A stretch of 64,000 nucleotides of DNA, taken from contig JAFTUK010000039.1 in NCBI GenBank assembly GCA_017466325.1, positions 1-64,000 of the forward strand, written 5' to 3'. The notes beneath the pieces were generated by a model, which did no database searches, was not told the origin of the DNA, and worked only from the letters and a program-made list of their open reading frames with translations. This DNA is from Bacteroidaceae bacterium (GTDB taxonomy: Bacteria > Bacteroidota > Bacteroidia > Bacteroidales > Bacteroidaceae). Position numbers and translations under genes: made by a program. Shown one piece after another: positions 18,086 to 27,540 of this stretch (its first letter is position 1; the number at the start of each line of letters is the position of its first letter).

Positions 18086-19140
18086 GCCTCTTCCACCTGT
18101 GCGCGCCACATCTTGGAACCGCGCAGTTCAAGATCCATTTCTATGTTGTCCGTGTAGAGCAGTCCCGTGCCCAGACCTTGGGGAAAGGTAATGCGCGGAC
18201 CATAGACACGAGCGGCCAGCAGGGCCACGTTGCGCAGACCGATGTTGCTCTCCAGGGCACTGGTCATCCACGAACCGATGCCACGCTTGCCAGCCTCGCT
18301 TGCCCACTCCATGGAACCTGTCATGCCACCGTGCAGGGTGGGCTTTATGACGATGTATTGCGGACCTATGGTGTCAAGCATAAGACGCTTTTCTTCTAGC
18401 GAATTCACGCCGATAAGTTCTTCGTCCAGAGCAACAGGCAGGTATTTCCTGCCCTGTGCCTTTGCCTCTTCCTGCAGGCGGCACAGGTGTGCCATCTCCT
18501 TCCATTGGTAGGGCGCTATAGGTTGCTCTATTGAATGTATGCCGTACTGTGCCAGTGCCGTCATTTTCTCCTCGGCCTCGGAGGGACTCCATGCCCCGTT
18601 GGCATCCACACGGAGTTCCAGTGTATCTGGGCTGAAGCGTGAACGTATGGTGCTGATGAGGCGCAGTTCCTCCGGCCAGTCTATGGCGCCGATTTTCAGT
18701 TTTATGCAACGGAAGCCCTGTCGCAGTTTTGCCTTCACCTGAGCGAGCATGTCATCGTAGTCTGCCATCCACACCAGTCCGTTCATGGGTATGCCCACTT
18801 CGGAACGTGCAAAGGGAGTGTCGTAGAGCAAGGGGTTCTGCTGGTAGTCGTACATGGCCGATTCCAGGGCAAAGAGCAGGGCGGGGTAGGGACGCAATGT
18901 CTCGGCGTAGTTCTCGCTCTGCAGTGCTTCCTCTATCAGACGTGCCACGTCCGACATGCGTGTATATGCATCGCGGTCCGAACTGAGGTCGGGCAACGGG
19001 GCACATTCGCCCAGCCCGATGCGTTTGCCCTCCTCATCCCTGATGGTGATGATGATGGCATCGTGGGTCAGGTACTCGCCCCGGCTGGTTCTTGCCGGTT
19101 TGCGGAAGTGCAGTGTGCGGTGTGAAAGGGATATGTTCAT
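18082..19140 (-). CDS. menC: o-Succinylbenzoate synthase
   Basis: A 352-residue enolase-superfamily enzyme that dehydrates SHCHC to o-succinylbenzoate. The superfamily residues are in place: KLKIG (Lys), VDANGAW (Asp), the Glu of HSIEQP, ALDEEL (Asp) and KPTLHGG (Lys). A longer frame exists upstream (to 19203) but runs into a dispersed repeat; the ATG at 19140 is chosen because MNISLSHRTLHFRKPA is the normal start. The repeat 10 nt upstream offers a purine-rich stretch on the minus strand. Confidence 0.92.
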   Translation of the reverse strand: MNISLSHRTLHFRKPARTSRGEYLTHDAIIITIRDEEGKRIGLGECAPLPDLSSDRDAYTRMSDVARLIEEALQSENYAETLRPYPALLFALESAMYDYQQNPLLYDTPFARSEVGIPMNGLVWMADYDDMLAQVKAKLRQGFRCIKLKIGAIDWPEELRLISTIRSRFSPDTLELRVDANGAWSPSEAEEKMTALAQYGIHSIEQPIAPYQWKEMAHLCRLQEEAKAQGRKYLPVALDEELIGVNSLEEKRLMLDTIGPQYIVIKPTLHGGMTGSMEWASEAGKRGIGSWMTSALESNIGLRNVALLAARVYGPRITFPQGLGTGLLYTDNIEMDLELRGSKMWRAQVEEA

Positions 19141-19149
19141 GCTGTTTGA

Positions 19150-19380
19150 AGCCCCTCCCCCTTTGCTTAATCCTCGCGTCGCAATGGGGATTGCTCCCCT
19201 CACGAGGCACAGATCGACATTTAGTCAATCCTCTAAAGGGCCTCGTTCGCCCTTTATGGAGGGGAGTATAATGTGTTGGAGGATATGGGCCATTTTTCTG
19301 GGTTGTGGGCTATGAGTTGTTGGTTATGATAGTCTGTAGTAACTACGCCCCTCCATATTGGGAGGGGTTGGGGGAGGGTC
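19150..19380. mobile_element. Paired inverted GC-rich repeats between menB and menC
   Basis: A long form (19150-19267) and a short form (19345-19380) face each other across 77 nt with no ORF. The inner ends read GGAGGGGAGT and, on the other side, CGCCCCTCC; the outer ends are pyrimidine-rich CCCCTCCCCC and GGGGGAGGGTC. The short form ends 2 nt from the menB stop and the long form begins 10 nt from the menC start. The long form contains the inner hairpin GATCGAC-ATTTA-GTCAATC, shared with copies at 27541 and 29328. Confidence 0.8.
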
Positions 19381-19381
19381 T

Positions 19382-20236
19382 TTACGGTATATACGTGTCT
19401 CCCCATTCAGGCTTGCGCTTTTCCAGGAAGGCCTTGCCACCCTCTTGTGCCTCGTCGCAGAAGTAGTAGAGCATGGTGGCATCGCCTGCCAGTTCCTGTA
19501 TGCCTGCCTGTCCGTCCAGTTCGGCATTGAGACCGCGCTTTATCATGCGCAGGGCAATGGGTGAGTGCTGCATCATCTGCTGTGCCCACTCCACGGTGGT
19601 GTCCTCCAGTTGGTCGTGGGGTACAACCTTGTTGACCAGCCCCATGTCCAGGGCCTCCTGGGCGGTGTAGAGCCGGCACAGGAACCATATCTCACGAGCC
19701 TTCTTCTGACCCACTATGCGTGCCAGGTAGGAGGAACCGAAACCGGCATCGAAACTGCCCACCTTGGGGCCAGTCTGCCCGAACTTGGCATTGTCGGAGG
19801 CTATGGTAAGGTCGCAGACAACGTGAAGCACATGCCCGCCGCCCACGGCAAAGCCGTTGACCATGGCAATGACGGGTTTGGGTATGGAGCGTATCTGTTT
19901 CTGTACGTCCAGAACGGAAAGGTGCGGCACACCGTCCTCGTCTATGTATCCGCCACGTCCCTTCACGTTCATGTCGCCGCCGGCGCAGAAGGCATTGGTA
20001 CGCATCCATTCCTCTTCGCTTTGTCCCTCCTTGCGGGGCGAGTCGGCACCGGTCAGGATGACCACGCGCACGGTGCTTGAATCGCGGCAGTATCGCATGG
20101 CATCACTCAGTTCCCATGTGGTAAGCGGTGTGAAGGCGTTTCTTACGTGCGGACGGTTTATGGTTATTCGGGCTATGCCCTGCCATTCGTCCAGGAGTAT
20201 TTCGCGGTATTCTTTAACGGGGGTCCATTGTCTCAT
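19382..20236 (-). CDS. menB: 1,4-Dihydroxy-2-naphthoyl-CoA synthase
   Basis: A 284-residue crotonase-fold enzyme that closes the second naphthoquinone ring from o-succinylbenzoyl-CoA. Typical motifs are [63 protein letters not shown] and [10 protein letters not shown]. The [11 protein letters not shown] segment separates MenB from ordinary enoyl-CoA hydratases. It begins 40 nt after menD on the minus strand. Confidence 0.95.
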   Translation of the reverse strand: MRQWTPVKEYREILLDEWQGIARITINRPHVRNAFTPLTTWELSDAMRYCRDSSTVRVVILTGADSPRKEGQSEEEWMRTNAFCAGGDMNVKGRGGYIDEDGVPHLSVLDVQKQIRSIPKPVIAMVNGFAVGGGHVLHVVCDLTIASDNAKFGQTGPKVGSFDAGFGSSYLARIVGQKKAREIWFLCRLYTAQEALDMGLVNKVVPHDQLEDTTVEWAQQMMQHSPIALRMIKRGLNAELDGQAGIQELAGDATMLYYFCDEAQEGGKAFLEKRKPEWGDTYIP

Positions 20237-20276
20237 AGTAGTTTCGTTTTATGGTGTACTCAGAGGCCCGGGGGAC

Positions 20277-21830
20277 TCAGAGTCCGGTTATTTCTAGTAT
20301 TACGGTATCTTCTGCATTGATGAATTCATCCATGTGCTCCCTGCCATGAAGATAATGTATGCCGTACATGCGTGCAGTGTCCTCGGCTTTCAGGGAGTGG
20401 GTGCCGGTTATGGCATCACGGCTTTGCATGGGAGCCTGAGGTACGGGCAGGGTATTGAAGATGCTGCCGTGTCCGTCGTTCAGTAGGAGAATGTGCAGGT
20501 TTTGGGGTAGGGGAGCATTCCAGAGCGCATTCTGGTCGTAGAAGAAGGACAGGTCGCCGATGACGATGAATACGGGTTCCTTGGGACGGGCCTTGGCATA
20601 ACCTACTGCGGTAGAAAGTGAACCCTCTATGCCGTTGATGCCACGGTTGCAGAATATCATGGGGTACACGTAGTTGCGGTATGCTGTCATGGCCTGCTGT
20701 GCCAGGCGCACCGTAGAACTGTTGGCCAGGTGCACGTTGACTGTTTCGGGCAGTTTGGAGAAGAGTTCGGCAAGTAAGTCAATACGCGGGTCTGCAGTCC
20801 CTGCTCCCGTGTCTTTAAGTGGAAGTTTCAGAGGTTTGCACTTAGAGGTGTTGCACAGGAACATATAGTTGAGGAACCCTGCCACCGATGCCACTACGGC
20901 ATGTGTCTGGCAACAGAACGTGTCGGCCACCGTACCGTCGGGACTGACATGCCAGTGCTCCTTGGGTCTGTGTTTGCGGAAGAACTCCTTCAGCTCCTTG
21001 TTCACTATGTGCCCGCCCAGGGTGATCAGACAGTCCACACGTTTCATGCGGGTCCAGTCTATCTGGCAAGGATTGGTGCAGTCGGGTGTGGGTGTCTTGC
21101 TGAGGTTCTCAGCCACGATGCGGAAATTGGCAGAAACCTGTTGCAGGATGAACGGGACGGCCTGTTCGGTGATGTGCAACTGTCCTATCACAATCAGCGT
21201 GCGCCCCTGTGGCAGTACGAGGCAGTCCTGCTCGTTCTCCGGTGTCTTGTGCCAGAGCGAGATGTTCCTCAGTCTTATTACCCTTGCATCGGGAAGAACT
21301 TTTGCGTTGAACTTATAGACAGGTTCGCTGATGGGTATGTTTATATGCACGGGACCTTGTGGCAGGCGGTCCTTGCATGCCAGCATGGCCTCGTTGAGCA
21401 GGCGGTTGGCATGCCAAAGGTTGTCTTCGGGCAGGCTTACGCTCATCTTTACCATCTTGCCCAGTGCCCCCTCCTGTGGCATGGTCTGTCCGTCCATCTG
21501 CCCGATCCATGCTGCAGGGCGGTCGGCAGAAATGAAAACAAGTGGTGTATGTTGGTAGAAAGCCTCGCAGGCGGCAGGGTAGAGGTTGGCCAAAGCCGAA
21601 CCGCTGGTTACCACCACTGCTACTGGCGTGTGTGTGGCAAGGGCCATGCCGAGGGCCATGAATCCGGCCGAACGCTCGTCGGTAGCGGTATGGGCGCAAA
21701 AGTCCTCAATCTGGCACACACTGTGCGATATGGGAGCGTTCCTGCTTCCTGGGCAAAGGACAAAGTCGTGCACTCCATGCTGGCGAAGCACGGACAGGGT
21801 TTCCAGTATATTTTTGTTTGAACTAAGCAT
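20277..21830 (-). CDS. menD: SEPHCHC synthase (menaquinone pathway)
   Basis: A 517-residue thiamine-diphosphate enzyme, slightly shorter than the ~550-residue E. coli MenD. It joins isochorismate and 2-oxoglutarate. Visible motifs: VLCPGSRNAPIS at the N-terminus, the catalytic Glu in TATDERSAGFMALGMA, VVVTSGSALANLYPA, and the TDP-binding VIGDLSFFYDQNAL...LLNDGHGSIF. It follows menF with a 77-nt gap and precedes menB. Confidence 0.95.
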   Translation of the reverse strand: MLSSNKNILETLSVLRQHGVHDFVLCPGSRNAPISHSVCQIEDFCAHTATDERSAGFMALGMALATHTPVAVVVTSGSALANLYPAACEAFYQHTPLVFISADRPAAWIGQMDGQTMPQEGALGKMVKMSVSLPEDNLWHANRLLNEAMLACKDRLPQGPVHINIPISEPVYKFNAKVLPDARVIRLRNISLWHKTPENEQDCLVLPQGRTLIVIGQLHITEQAVPFILQQVSANFRIVAENLSKTPTPDCTNPCQIDWTRMKRVDCLITLGGHIVNKELKEFFRKHRPKEHWHVSPDGTVADTFCCQTHAVVASVAGFLNYMFLCNTSKCKPLKLPLKDTGAGTADPRIDLLAELFSKLPETVNVHLANSSTVRLAQQAMTAYRNYVYPMIFCNRGINGIEGSLSTAVGYAKARPKEPVFIVIGDLSFFYDQNALWNAPLPQNLHILLLNDGHGSIFNTLPVPQAPMQSRDAITGTHSLKAEDTARMYGIHYLHGREHMDEFINAEDTVILEITGL

Positions 21831-21907
21831 GCAGTATTGTATTGTTTGGGGTGGGGGATGAGGTTCTATGAAGATATGAGGAAACTATTAGGAGAACCTA
21901 TGAAGGC

Positions 21908-23047
21908 CTATGACTGGTCTTTCGCCAATGCGGACAGCAGGGTGTCCATTTTTCTCTTTATCTCGTCTTTCTCTTCAGAGAATATACTGTTCCTGGTCAG
22001 TCCGCCTCCGGCAAAGAACAGGGCCTTTCCGCCGGGGCGTATCTGTGCGCAGCGTATGTTGACGAAGATATTGGTCTCGGCTCTCAGGTTCAACGGCCCC
22101 AGATAGCCGCCATAGTAGAGGCGTCTGTTGCGCTCGAACAGGCGTATGAAGTTCCATGCCTCCATCTTGGGCAGTCCGCACAGAGCCGGGGTGGGATGTA
22201 GCAGGTTAATTATATTCAGTGGCTGAGTTGGTTTGGGCAGGTGGAAGGTGTAGTCCGTGCGCAGGTGGAAAAGGTGTCCTGCTTTTGAAGTGTAAGGTCC
22301 ATGTCGTGTTATTCTGGCACCCAGTCCCTGGAGTTGTCCTTCGATGTAGTCGGATACGATACGCTGTTCGTGCACGTTCTTGCCGTTCCACTCCCCGTGT
22401 TCCCAGGTGCGTGTCCCTGCCAGAGCCATGGTATGCCATTTCTGTCCGTAGCCCTCCAGCAGAAGTTCCGGAGTGCATCCGAACCATCGGCCTGCCTGGT
22501 GCGTGTAGACCAGATAGACCATGGAGTTTGGGAAACGCTCGGTGGCTCGAACAAAGAGTTCGTCCTCGTGTCCGGCTCCCTCCCAGTCCTTTAGTTGTGA
22601 GAAGGAGAGTACTAGTTTCTGGTAGTTTTCCCTGTCCAGTTGGTATTTGAAGGAGCGGAATGCAACCTTGTAACCGTCACTCTCTTCGATGTCCTCCGTC
22701 CTGTCTTCCATTTCTATGGACGAAAGAGATATCCGCCTCTGCTTGCCCAATGTACGTGTTTCCAGGTCTATCAGTTCCCAACCGCTTACCGCCACGTCGG
22801 GTCTGATGAGCAGTGTGGGTGTCTTGGCCGTTTCGGTGAAGGGAGCGAAGATGAAACCTGAAGGTTCGTTACCGGGAAGCAGACCGACAGTGCCGGCATT
22901 GGTGGTTGGACCTCCGTGCAACGTCTCCAGTGCCAGTGCTTCGCCGTTTGTCTGCAATACCAGATGAGGCTCCCTCTCGCCGGGGAACCTGTACAGCGCA
23001 AAGTCCAATCCGCTGTCCAACAACCTTCTGACGCTTTCTGTAGTCAC
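21908..23047 (-). CDS. menF: Isochorismate synthase
   Basis: A 379-residue chorismate-binding enzyme that supplies isochorismate to MenD. The C-terminal catalytic part is clear: FVRATERFPNSMVYL, LAGTRTW, EQRIVSDYIEG, LHPTPALCGLPK and FERNRRLYYGGYLGPL. No ATG sits near the homologous start. The GTG at 23047 is chosen because an AGAGGAG Shine-Dalgarno sequence lies about 10 nt upstream; the longer ORF from 23116 would include basic, unrelated residues. First gene of the men operon. Confidence 0.9.
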   Translation of the reverse strand: MTTESVRRLLDSGLDFALYRFPGEREPHLVLQTNGEALALETLHGGPTTNAGTVGLLPGNEPSGFIFAPFTETAKTPTLLIRPDVAVSGWELIDLETRTLGKQRRISLSSIEMEDRTEDIEESDGYKVAFRSFKYQLDRENYQKLVLSFSQLKDWEGAGHEDELFVRATERFPNSMVYLVYTHQAGRWFGCTPELLLEGYGQKWHTMALAGTRTWEHGEWNGKNVHEQRIVSDYIEGQLQGLGARITRHGPYTSKAGHLFHLRTDYTFHLPKPTQPLNIINLLHPTPALCGLPKMEAWNFIRLFERNRRLYYGGYLGPLNLRAETNIFVNIRCAQIRPGGKALFFAGGGLTRNSIFSEEKDEIKRKMDTLLSALAKDQS

Positions 23048-23113
23048 TCTCTCTTGTCTCCTCTTTCTAATATATAACTTATGTCTGTTGGCGTGCAGAC
23101 GCCTATTCCTGTA

Positions 23114-23121
23114 CAAATATA
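23114..23121 (-). promoter_or_regulatory. Possible -7 box for the men operon
   Basis: TATATTTG on the minus strand fits TAnnTTTG and lies about 67 nt before the GTG of menF. No -33 box at the usual distance. Confidence 0.35.
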
Positions 23122-23289
23122 CGCATTTTTTTTGAAACCGTTGTTGTCATGCCTCGCCTTTGCATGTCCCAGTCCATATTTTAAGTGTTTTCCAGTGCTC
23201 TATAGTGTACTGGGCAGAGTGTCAGCCACGATATATCGCTAACCACTAAAAAAAAGTAGCAGAATGCGCATAATTTTGTTTATTATTTG

Positions 23290-23297
23290 TACCTTTG
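23290..23297 (+). promoter_or_regulatory. Probable -7 box for the leu operon
   Basis: TACCTTTG lies 30 nt before the ATG of leuA at 23327. The nearest TTTG upstream (23275-23278) is too close for a standard -33 box. The short leader leaves no room for a leucine attenuator. Confidence 0.45.
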
Positions 23298-23326
23298 TCC
23301 ACCAAAATAGTAAAAAGACGCAACAT

Positions 23327-24823
23327 ATGAGCGACAGATTGTTTATTTTTGACACCACTTTGAGAGATGGTGAGCAAGTTCCCGGTTGCCAGCTCAACAC
23401 AGTAGAGAAGATACAGGTTGCACGCCAGTTGGAGGCTCTTGGCGTAGACGTGATAGAGGCAGGTTTCCCTGTGTCAAGCCCCGGTGATTTCAACTCGGTA
23501 ATAGAAATCAGCAAGGCCGTTACATGGCCTACCATCTGTGCACTGACACGTGCCGTGGAGAAAGATATTGACGTGGCCGCCGAGGCTCTGAAGTATGCCA
23601 AGCGTGGCCGCATACATACTGGCATTGGCACAAGCCCCTCGCATATCAAGTATAAGTTCAACAGCACTCCAGAGGAAATCATTGAGCGTGCCGTGGCTGC
23701 CGTGAAGTATGCCAAGCGCTATGTGGAGGACGTGGAGTTCTATGCCGAGGACGCAGGACGAACTGACAATGAATACCTCGCCCGTGTGATAGAGGCAGTG
23801 TGCAAGGCTGGTGCCACCGTGTGCAACATCCCTGACACTACAGGTTTCCGCACTCCCTACGAGTATGGCGAGAAGATAAAGTTCCTCTACGAGAATGTGG
23901 ATGCCTTTGCCGCCGGCAAGGCAATACTGTCCACACATTGCCACAACGACTTGGGCATGGCTACGGCAAACACCGTGGCAGGCGTGCTGAACGGTGCCCG
24001 ACAGGTGGAGGTGACCATAAACGGTATCGGCGAGCGTGCCGGCAACACCAGCCTGGAAGAGGTGGCAATGATCTTCAAGACACATCCCGACCTCGGTATT
24101 CAGACGAACATAAACACTACCAAGATATACCCCACCAGCCGTATGGTGAGCAGTCTGATGAACATGCCGGTGCAGCCCAACAAGGCAGTAGTTGGCAAGA
24201 ATGCCTTTGCACACAGCAGCGGCATACATCAGGACGGTGTTCTGAAGAACGTGAGCACCTACGAGATAATGGATCCCAAGGAAGTGGGCATCGACGACAA
24301 TGCCATCGTGCTGACGGCCCGCAGCGGTCGTGCTGCCCTGCGTCACCGCCTCAGTGTGAACGGCGTGGAACTGGACGGTGAGAAACTGGATGCAGTATAT
24401 CAGGAATTCCTGAAACTTGCCGACAAGAAGAAGGAGGTGACGGACGACGACATCCTGGTGCTGGCCGGTGCAGATCGTTCCGCTTCGCACAACATCAAAC
24501 TCGATTATCTCCAGGTTACTACAGGCAAGGGCGTTAAGAGCGTGGCCAGCGTTGGTCTGCTCATCGGTAACGAACAGTTCGAGGCCGCTGCCAGCGGTAA
24601 CGGTCCTGTGGATGCTGCCATCCGTGCCCTGAAGACCATCATCCGTCGTGAAATGACCTTGAAGGAGTTTACCATCCAGGCCATCAGCAAGGGTTCCGAC
24701 GACATGGGCAAGGTGCACATGCAGGTGGAGCACGACGGCCATGTATACTATGGTTTCGGCGCTAACACAGACATCGTAACGGCTTCGGTGGAGGCTTATA
24801 TTGATTGTATAAATAAGTTCTAA
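23327..24823 (+). CDS. leuA: 2-Isopropylmalate synthase
   Basis: A 498-residue LeuA, the first committed enzyme of leucine synthesis. Motifs: [17 protein letters not shown] near residue 8, the metal-binding [14 protein letters not shown] near 205, NGIGERAGN, and a C-terminal regulatory (allosteric) domain from about 390. The upstream in-frame ATG at 23264 would add 21 residues overlapping the promoter, so 23327 is chosen. A palindromic repeat begins 12 nt after its stop. Confidence 0.95.
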   Translation: MSDRLFIFDTTLRDGEQVPGCQLNTVEKIQVARQLEALGVDVIEAGFPVSSPGDFNSVIEISKAVTWPTICALTRAVEKDIDVAAEALKYAKRGRIHTGIGTSPSHIKYKFNSTPEEIIERAVAAVKYAKRYVEDVEFYAEDAGRTDNEYLARVIEAVCKAGATVCNIPDTTGFRTPYEYGEKIKFLYENVDAFAAGKAILSTHCHNDLGMATANTVAGVLNGARQVEVTINGIGERAGNTSLEEVAMIFKTHPDLGIQTNINTTKIYPTSRMVSSLMNMPVQPNKAVVGKNAFAHSSGIHQDGVLKNVSTYEIMDPKEVGIDDNAIVLTARSGRAALRHRLSVNGVELDGEKLDAVYQEFLKLADKKKEVTDDDILVLAGADRSASHNIKLDYLQVTTGKGVKSVASVGLLIGNEQFEAAASGNGPVDAAIRALKTIIRREMTLKEFTIQAISKGSDDMGKVHMQVEHDGHVYYGFGANTDIVTASVEAYIDCINKF

Positions 24824-24834
24824 GGAAAAAAGAC

Positions 24835-25377
24835 CAGACCCCCTCTGCCCTTTGGGCATCTCCCCCTCTATGGGGAGACCTGGCGGGATGACAATATTTG
24901 GATGGATTGATTATTAAGGAAATACCATGATCCGTAATTTCCAAACAGCAAGTCCTGACCGATATGATTTGCTGAAGGTTTTTGCGCGCAAGAATCGCTG
25001 TAACCAGACAACCGCAGAAATATGCTTGTGGCAGCAACTGCGAAGTGGAACACTTGGTGTAAAGTTCAAACGTCAGCATATTATTTATGACTATATAGTT
25101 GATTTTGTATGCTTGGAAAAGAACTTGATTATAGAAGTGGATGGCGCGTACCATTATACGGATGAACAGATGATTCATGATGCATACAGGACAGAAGAAC
25201 TGGAACGGTTTGGCTTCAAGATACTTCGCTTTACCAATGATGAGGTAATACATAAAACGGAGTCTGTAATCAGCAAAATTAAAGAACACATTATAAAATG
25301 AAGGAAATTGTAATATCAAATACCTCGGATGGTTCTCCCCATAGAGGGGGAGATGCCCAAAGGGCAGAGGGGGTCTG
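24835..25377. mobile_element. Putative mobile element: DUF559 nuclease gene inside 44-nt perfect inverted repeats
   Basis: The 44 bases at 24835-24878 are the exact reverse complement of 25334-25377. Each copy folds into two small hairpins (TCTCCCC...GGGGGAGA and TGCCC-TTT-GGGCA). Between them lies one gene, a DUF559 nuclease (24927-25301). The left repeat begins 12 nt after the leuA stop; the right repeat lies inside the 5' end of the leuC coding frame. A second, shorter pair with the same repeat but no gene fills the leuC-leuD gap. No target-site duplication was identified. Confidence 0.7.
24927..25301 (+). CDS. DUF559-domain (Vsr/PD-(D/E)XK-like) endonuclease
   Basis: A 124-residue protein that is one DUF559 domain: [20 protein letters not shown], then [20 protein letters not shown] and [11 protein letters not shown], with the acidic residues of VDF and IEVDG expected to bind metal, and the terminal RFTNDEVI motif. 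The fold is that of Vsr-type nucleases. It is wholly unrelated to leucine synthesis yet sits between leuA and leuC, enclosed by inverted repeats. Its stop codon overlaps the leuC start (ATGA), so leuC translation appears coupled to it. A weak AAGGA lies upstream of its ATG. Confidence 0.85.
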   Translation: MIRNFQTASPDRYDLLKVFARKNRCNQTTAEICLWQQLRSGTLGVKFKRQHIIYDYIVDFVCLEKNLIIEVDGAYHYTDEQMIHDAYRTEELERFGFKILRFTNDEVIHKTESVISKIKEHIIK

Positions 25378-26758
25378 CCTCTTCGACAAAATCTGGAACG
25401 CCCACATCGTACAGCAGGTAGAGGACGGTCCCACACAGTTGTATATAGACAGATTGTACTGCCATGAGGTGACGACACCACAGGCATTTGATACATTGCG
25501 TGACAAGAACATCCGTGTGTTCCGTCCCGAGCAGGTGGTGGCAATGCCCGACCACAATACACCCAGCGACCAGCAGGAACGCATCGACGATCCTATCGGA
25601 CGCAAGCAGGTGGAAACCTTGGCAAAGAACTGTGCCGAGTTTGGCATACGTCACTTTGCCATGGGAACCAAGGACAACGGCATCATCCATGTGGTGGGTC
25701 CCGAGAAGGCCCTGTCTCTGCCCGGCATGACCATCGTTTGCGGTGACTCGCATACATCCACACACGGAGCCGTGGGTGCCATCGCTATGGGTATAGGCAC
25801 CAGCGAGGTGGCTCAGGTTCTGGCTTCTCAGACCATCCTTCAGAGCAAGCCCAAGACCATGCGCATAAATATTGAGGGTACTCTGCCCGAAGGAACTACG
25901 GCCAAGGACGTGGCTCTCTACATCATGGCACAGATGACAACGTCAGGAGCCACAGGCTATGCCGTGGAATATGCCGGCTCTACCGTGCGCAACATGAGCA
26001 TGGAGGGTCGTTTGACCCTGTCCAACCTGTCCATCGAAATGGGTAGCCGTGCAGGTCTGATTGCTCCCGACGAGACAACATTTGCATATTTGAAGGACCG
26101 TGAGTATGCTCCCAAGGGCGAGGCATGGGACAAGGCTGTAGAGGAATGGAAGAAACTCTATTCCGATCCTGATGCCGTTTTTGACAAAGAGGTGACATAC
26201 CGTGCCGAGGACATAGCACCTCGCATCACCTATGGAACAAATCCCGGTGCAGGTATAGCCATAGACGAATGCATCCCCACCCTTGAGGAGATAGACGAGG
26301 CAGACCGCCAGCAGTTCCTCTCCATGCTGGAGTACATGCAGTTCCAGCCCGGACAGAAGTTGGAGGGCACTCCCGTGGACTACTGCTTCCTGGGTGCATG
26401 CACCAACGGACGCATAGAGGACTTCCGTGCCTTTGCCTCCGTTGTCAAGGGCAAGAAGAAGGCTGACAACGTGGTGGCATGGCTCGTGCCCGGTTCTTGG
26501 CTCGTGCGCCAGCAGATTATAGACGAGGGCATAGACAAGATTCTGGAGGAGGCTGGCTTTGAACTGCGTCTGCCCAGTTGTTCTTCCTGTCTTGCCATGA
26601 ATCCCGATAAGGTTCCCGCAGGCAAGTTATCAATCTCAACAAGCAACCGTAACTTCGTGGGCCGTCAGGGACCTGGTGCACGCACCATCTTGGCAAGTCC
26701 CCTTGTTGTTGCCGCTTCGGCAATTACTGGTGTAGTAACTGATCCAAGGAAGTTGTAG
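25298..26758 (+). CDS. leuC: 3-Isopropylmalate dehydratase large subunit with a repeat-encoded N-terminus
   Basis: A 486-residue aconitase-family subunit; with LeuD it isomerises 2- to 3-isopropylmalate. Iron-sulphur ligands are in [10 protein letters not shown] (near residue 366) and CSSCLAMNP (near 428). Relatives begin with a short leader then LFDKIWDAH; here LFDKIWNAH is at residue 28. It is preceded by [12 protein letters not shown] and [14 protein letters not shown], the latter encoded by the 44-nt repeat. No other start codon lies in frame after the repeat, so the repeat must be translated. The ATG overlaps the nuclease stop codon. Confidence 0.92.
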   Translation: MKEIVISNTSDGSPHRGGDAQRAEGVCLFDKIWNAHIVQQVEDGPTQLYIDRLYCHEVTTPQAFDTLRDKNIRVFRPEQVVAMPDHNTPSDQQERIDDPIGRKQVETLAKNCAEFGIRHFAMGTKDNGIIHVVGPEKALSLPGMTIVCGDSHTSTHGAVGAIAMGIGTSEVAQVLASQTILQSKPKTMRINIEGTLPEGTTAKDVALYIMAQMTTSGATGYAVEYAGSTVRNMSMEGRLTLSNLSIEMGSRAGLIAPDETTFAYLKDREYAPKGEAWDKAVEEWKKLYSDPDAVFDKEVTYRAEDIAPRITYGTNPGAGIAIDECIPTLEEIDEADRQQFLSMLEYMQFQPGQKLEGTPVDYCFLGACTNGRIEDFRAFASVVKGKKKADNVVAWLVPGSWLVRQQIIDEGIDKILEEAGFELRLPSCSSCLAMNPDKVPAGKLSISTSNRNFVGRQGPGARTILASPLVVAASAITGVVTDPRKL

Positions 26759-26920
26759 ACCCTTTCTGCCCCTTGGGGGCATCTCCCCCTCTATGGGGAG
26801 AACCATGCGGGGTGTTTACCTTAATAAATATAAACAACAACAAAAGCCTTACCCTCAGGCTTAAACTATCCGGAGGCTCTCCCCATAGAGGGGGAGATGC
26901 CCAAAGGGCAGAGGGGGTCT
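26757..26920. mobile_element. Paired inverted repeats without a gene (leuC-leuD gap)
   Basis: The left unit (26757-26804) overlaps the last two bases of the leuC stop. The right unit (26878-26920) is identical over 43 nt to the right repeat of the DUF559 element. The left hairpin has changed in both arms (TGCCCC-TTG-GGGGCA instead of TGCCC-TTT-GGGCA), so pairing is kept. The 73 nt between the units hold no ORF. Confidence 0.75.
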
Positions 26921-26925
26921 TTTAT

Positions 26926-27540
26926 ATGAAACAAAAATTCGATATAATTCAGTCAACCTGTATTCCCATTCAGATTGACAATTGCAATACAGACCTCATC
27001 ATTCCAGCACGCTATCTGGCAAGTACAACACGCGATCCGAAGTTCTTCGGCGATGCCTTCATGCACGACCTCCGCTTTGATGCTGATGGCAATGCAGTGT
27101 CAGACTTCGTGATGAACAAGGCAGAGTATAGTGAGGAACCCAAGAAGGGTGTCCACGAAATCATCATCGGTGGTCAGAACTGGGGCTCTGGCTCCAGTCG
27201 TGAGCATGCTGCATGGGCCATTGCCGGCTATGGCGTGCGTGTGGTTATCAGCAGTTCCTTTGCCGACATTCATCGCAACAATCTGCTCAACTGCTTCGTG
27301 TTGCCCGTCATCGTGAGCCGTGAATTCCAGCAGGAACTCTTCGAGACCGTAGCGGCAAATCCACAGGCAGAGGTTCGCGTTGACGTTCCCAACCAGACCG
27401 TAACCAACCTGAGCACCGGCCACAGCGAATCGTTCGACATAAACGGTTACAAGAAGTATTGCCTGATGAACGCTCTGGACGACATCGACTTCCTGCTGGA
27501 GAACAAGGGGAAGATAGAGGAGTGGGAGGAAAAAAGGTAA
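26926..27540 (+). CDS. leuD: 3-Isopropylmalate dehydratase small subunit
   Basis: A 204-residue LeuD. Motifs: the start MKQKFDIIQSTCIPIQIDNC, DTDLIIPARYL-like NTDLIIPARYL, the conserved GQNWGSGSSREHAAWA near residue 86, and SSFADIHRNNLLNCFVLP. The reading frame continues upstream through the repeat and would give the same [14 protein letters not shown] peptide as in leuC. However, an ATG lies 5 nt after the repeat, so here the repeat can stay untranslated. Its AGAGGGGG end may act as ribosome-binding sequence. Confidence 0.95.
   Translation: MKQKFDIIQSTCIPIQIDNCNTDLIIPARYLASTTRDPKFFGDAFMHDLRFDADGNAVSDFVMNKAEYSEEPKKGVHEIIIGGQNWGSGSSREHAAWAIAGYGVRVVISSSFADIHRNNLLNCFVLPVIVSREFQQELFETVAANPQAEVRVDVPNQTVTNLSTGHSESFDINGYKKYCLMNALDDIDFLLENKGKIEEWEEKR

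Noticed and set aside
23474..24859. A 461-codon minus-strand ORF over leuA (and similar long shadows at 28061-29401 over leuA2 and 50217-51614 over the CstA gene).
   Set aside because: The sense genes carry full catalytic motifs; the shadows do not and are compositionally odd.
24835..25377. Classical insertion sequence around the DUF559 gene.
   Set aside because: The enclosed protein is a nuclease-fold protein with no DDE or HUH transposase motif, and I found no target-site duplication.
26773..26925. Extending leuD upstream through the repeat to 26773.
   Set aside because: The 51 extra residues come from repeats and spacer DNA; ATG 26926 gives the standard LeuD N-terminus.
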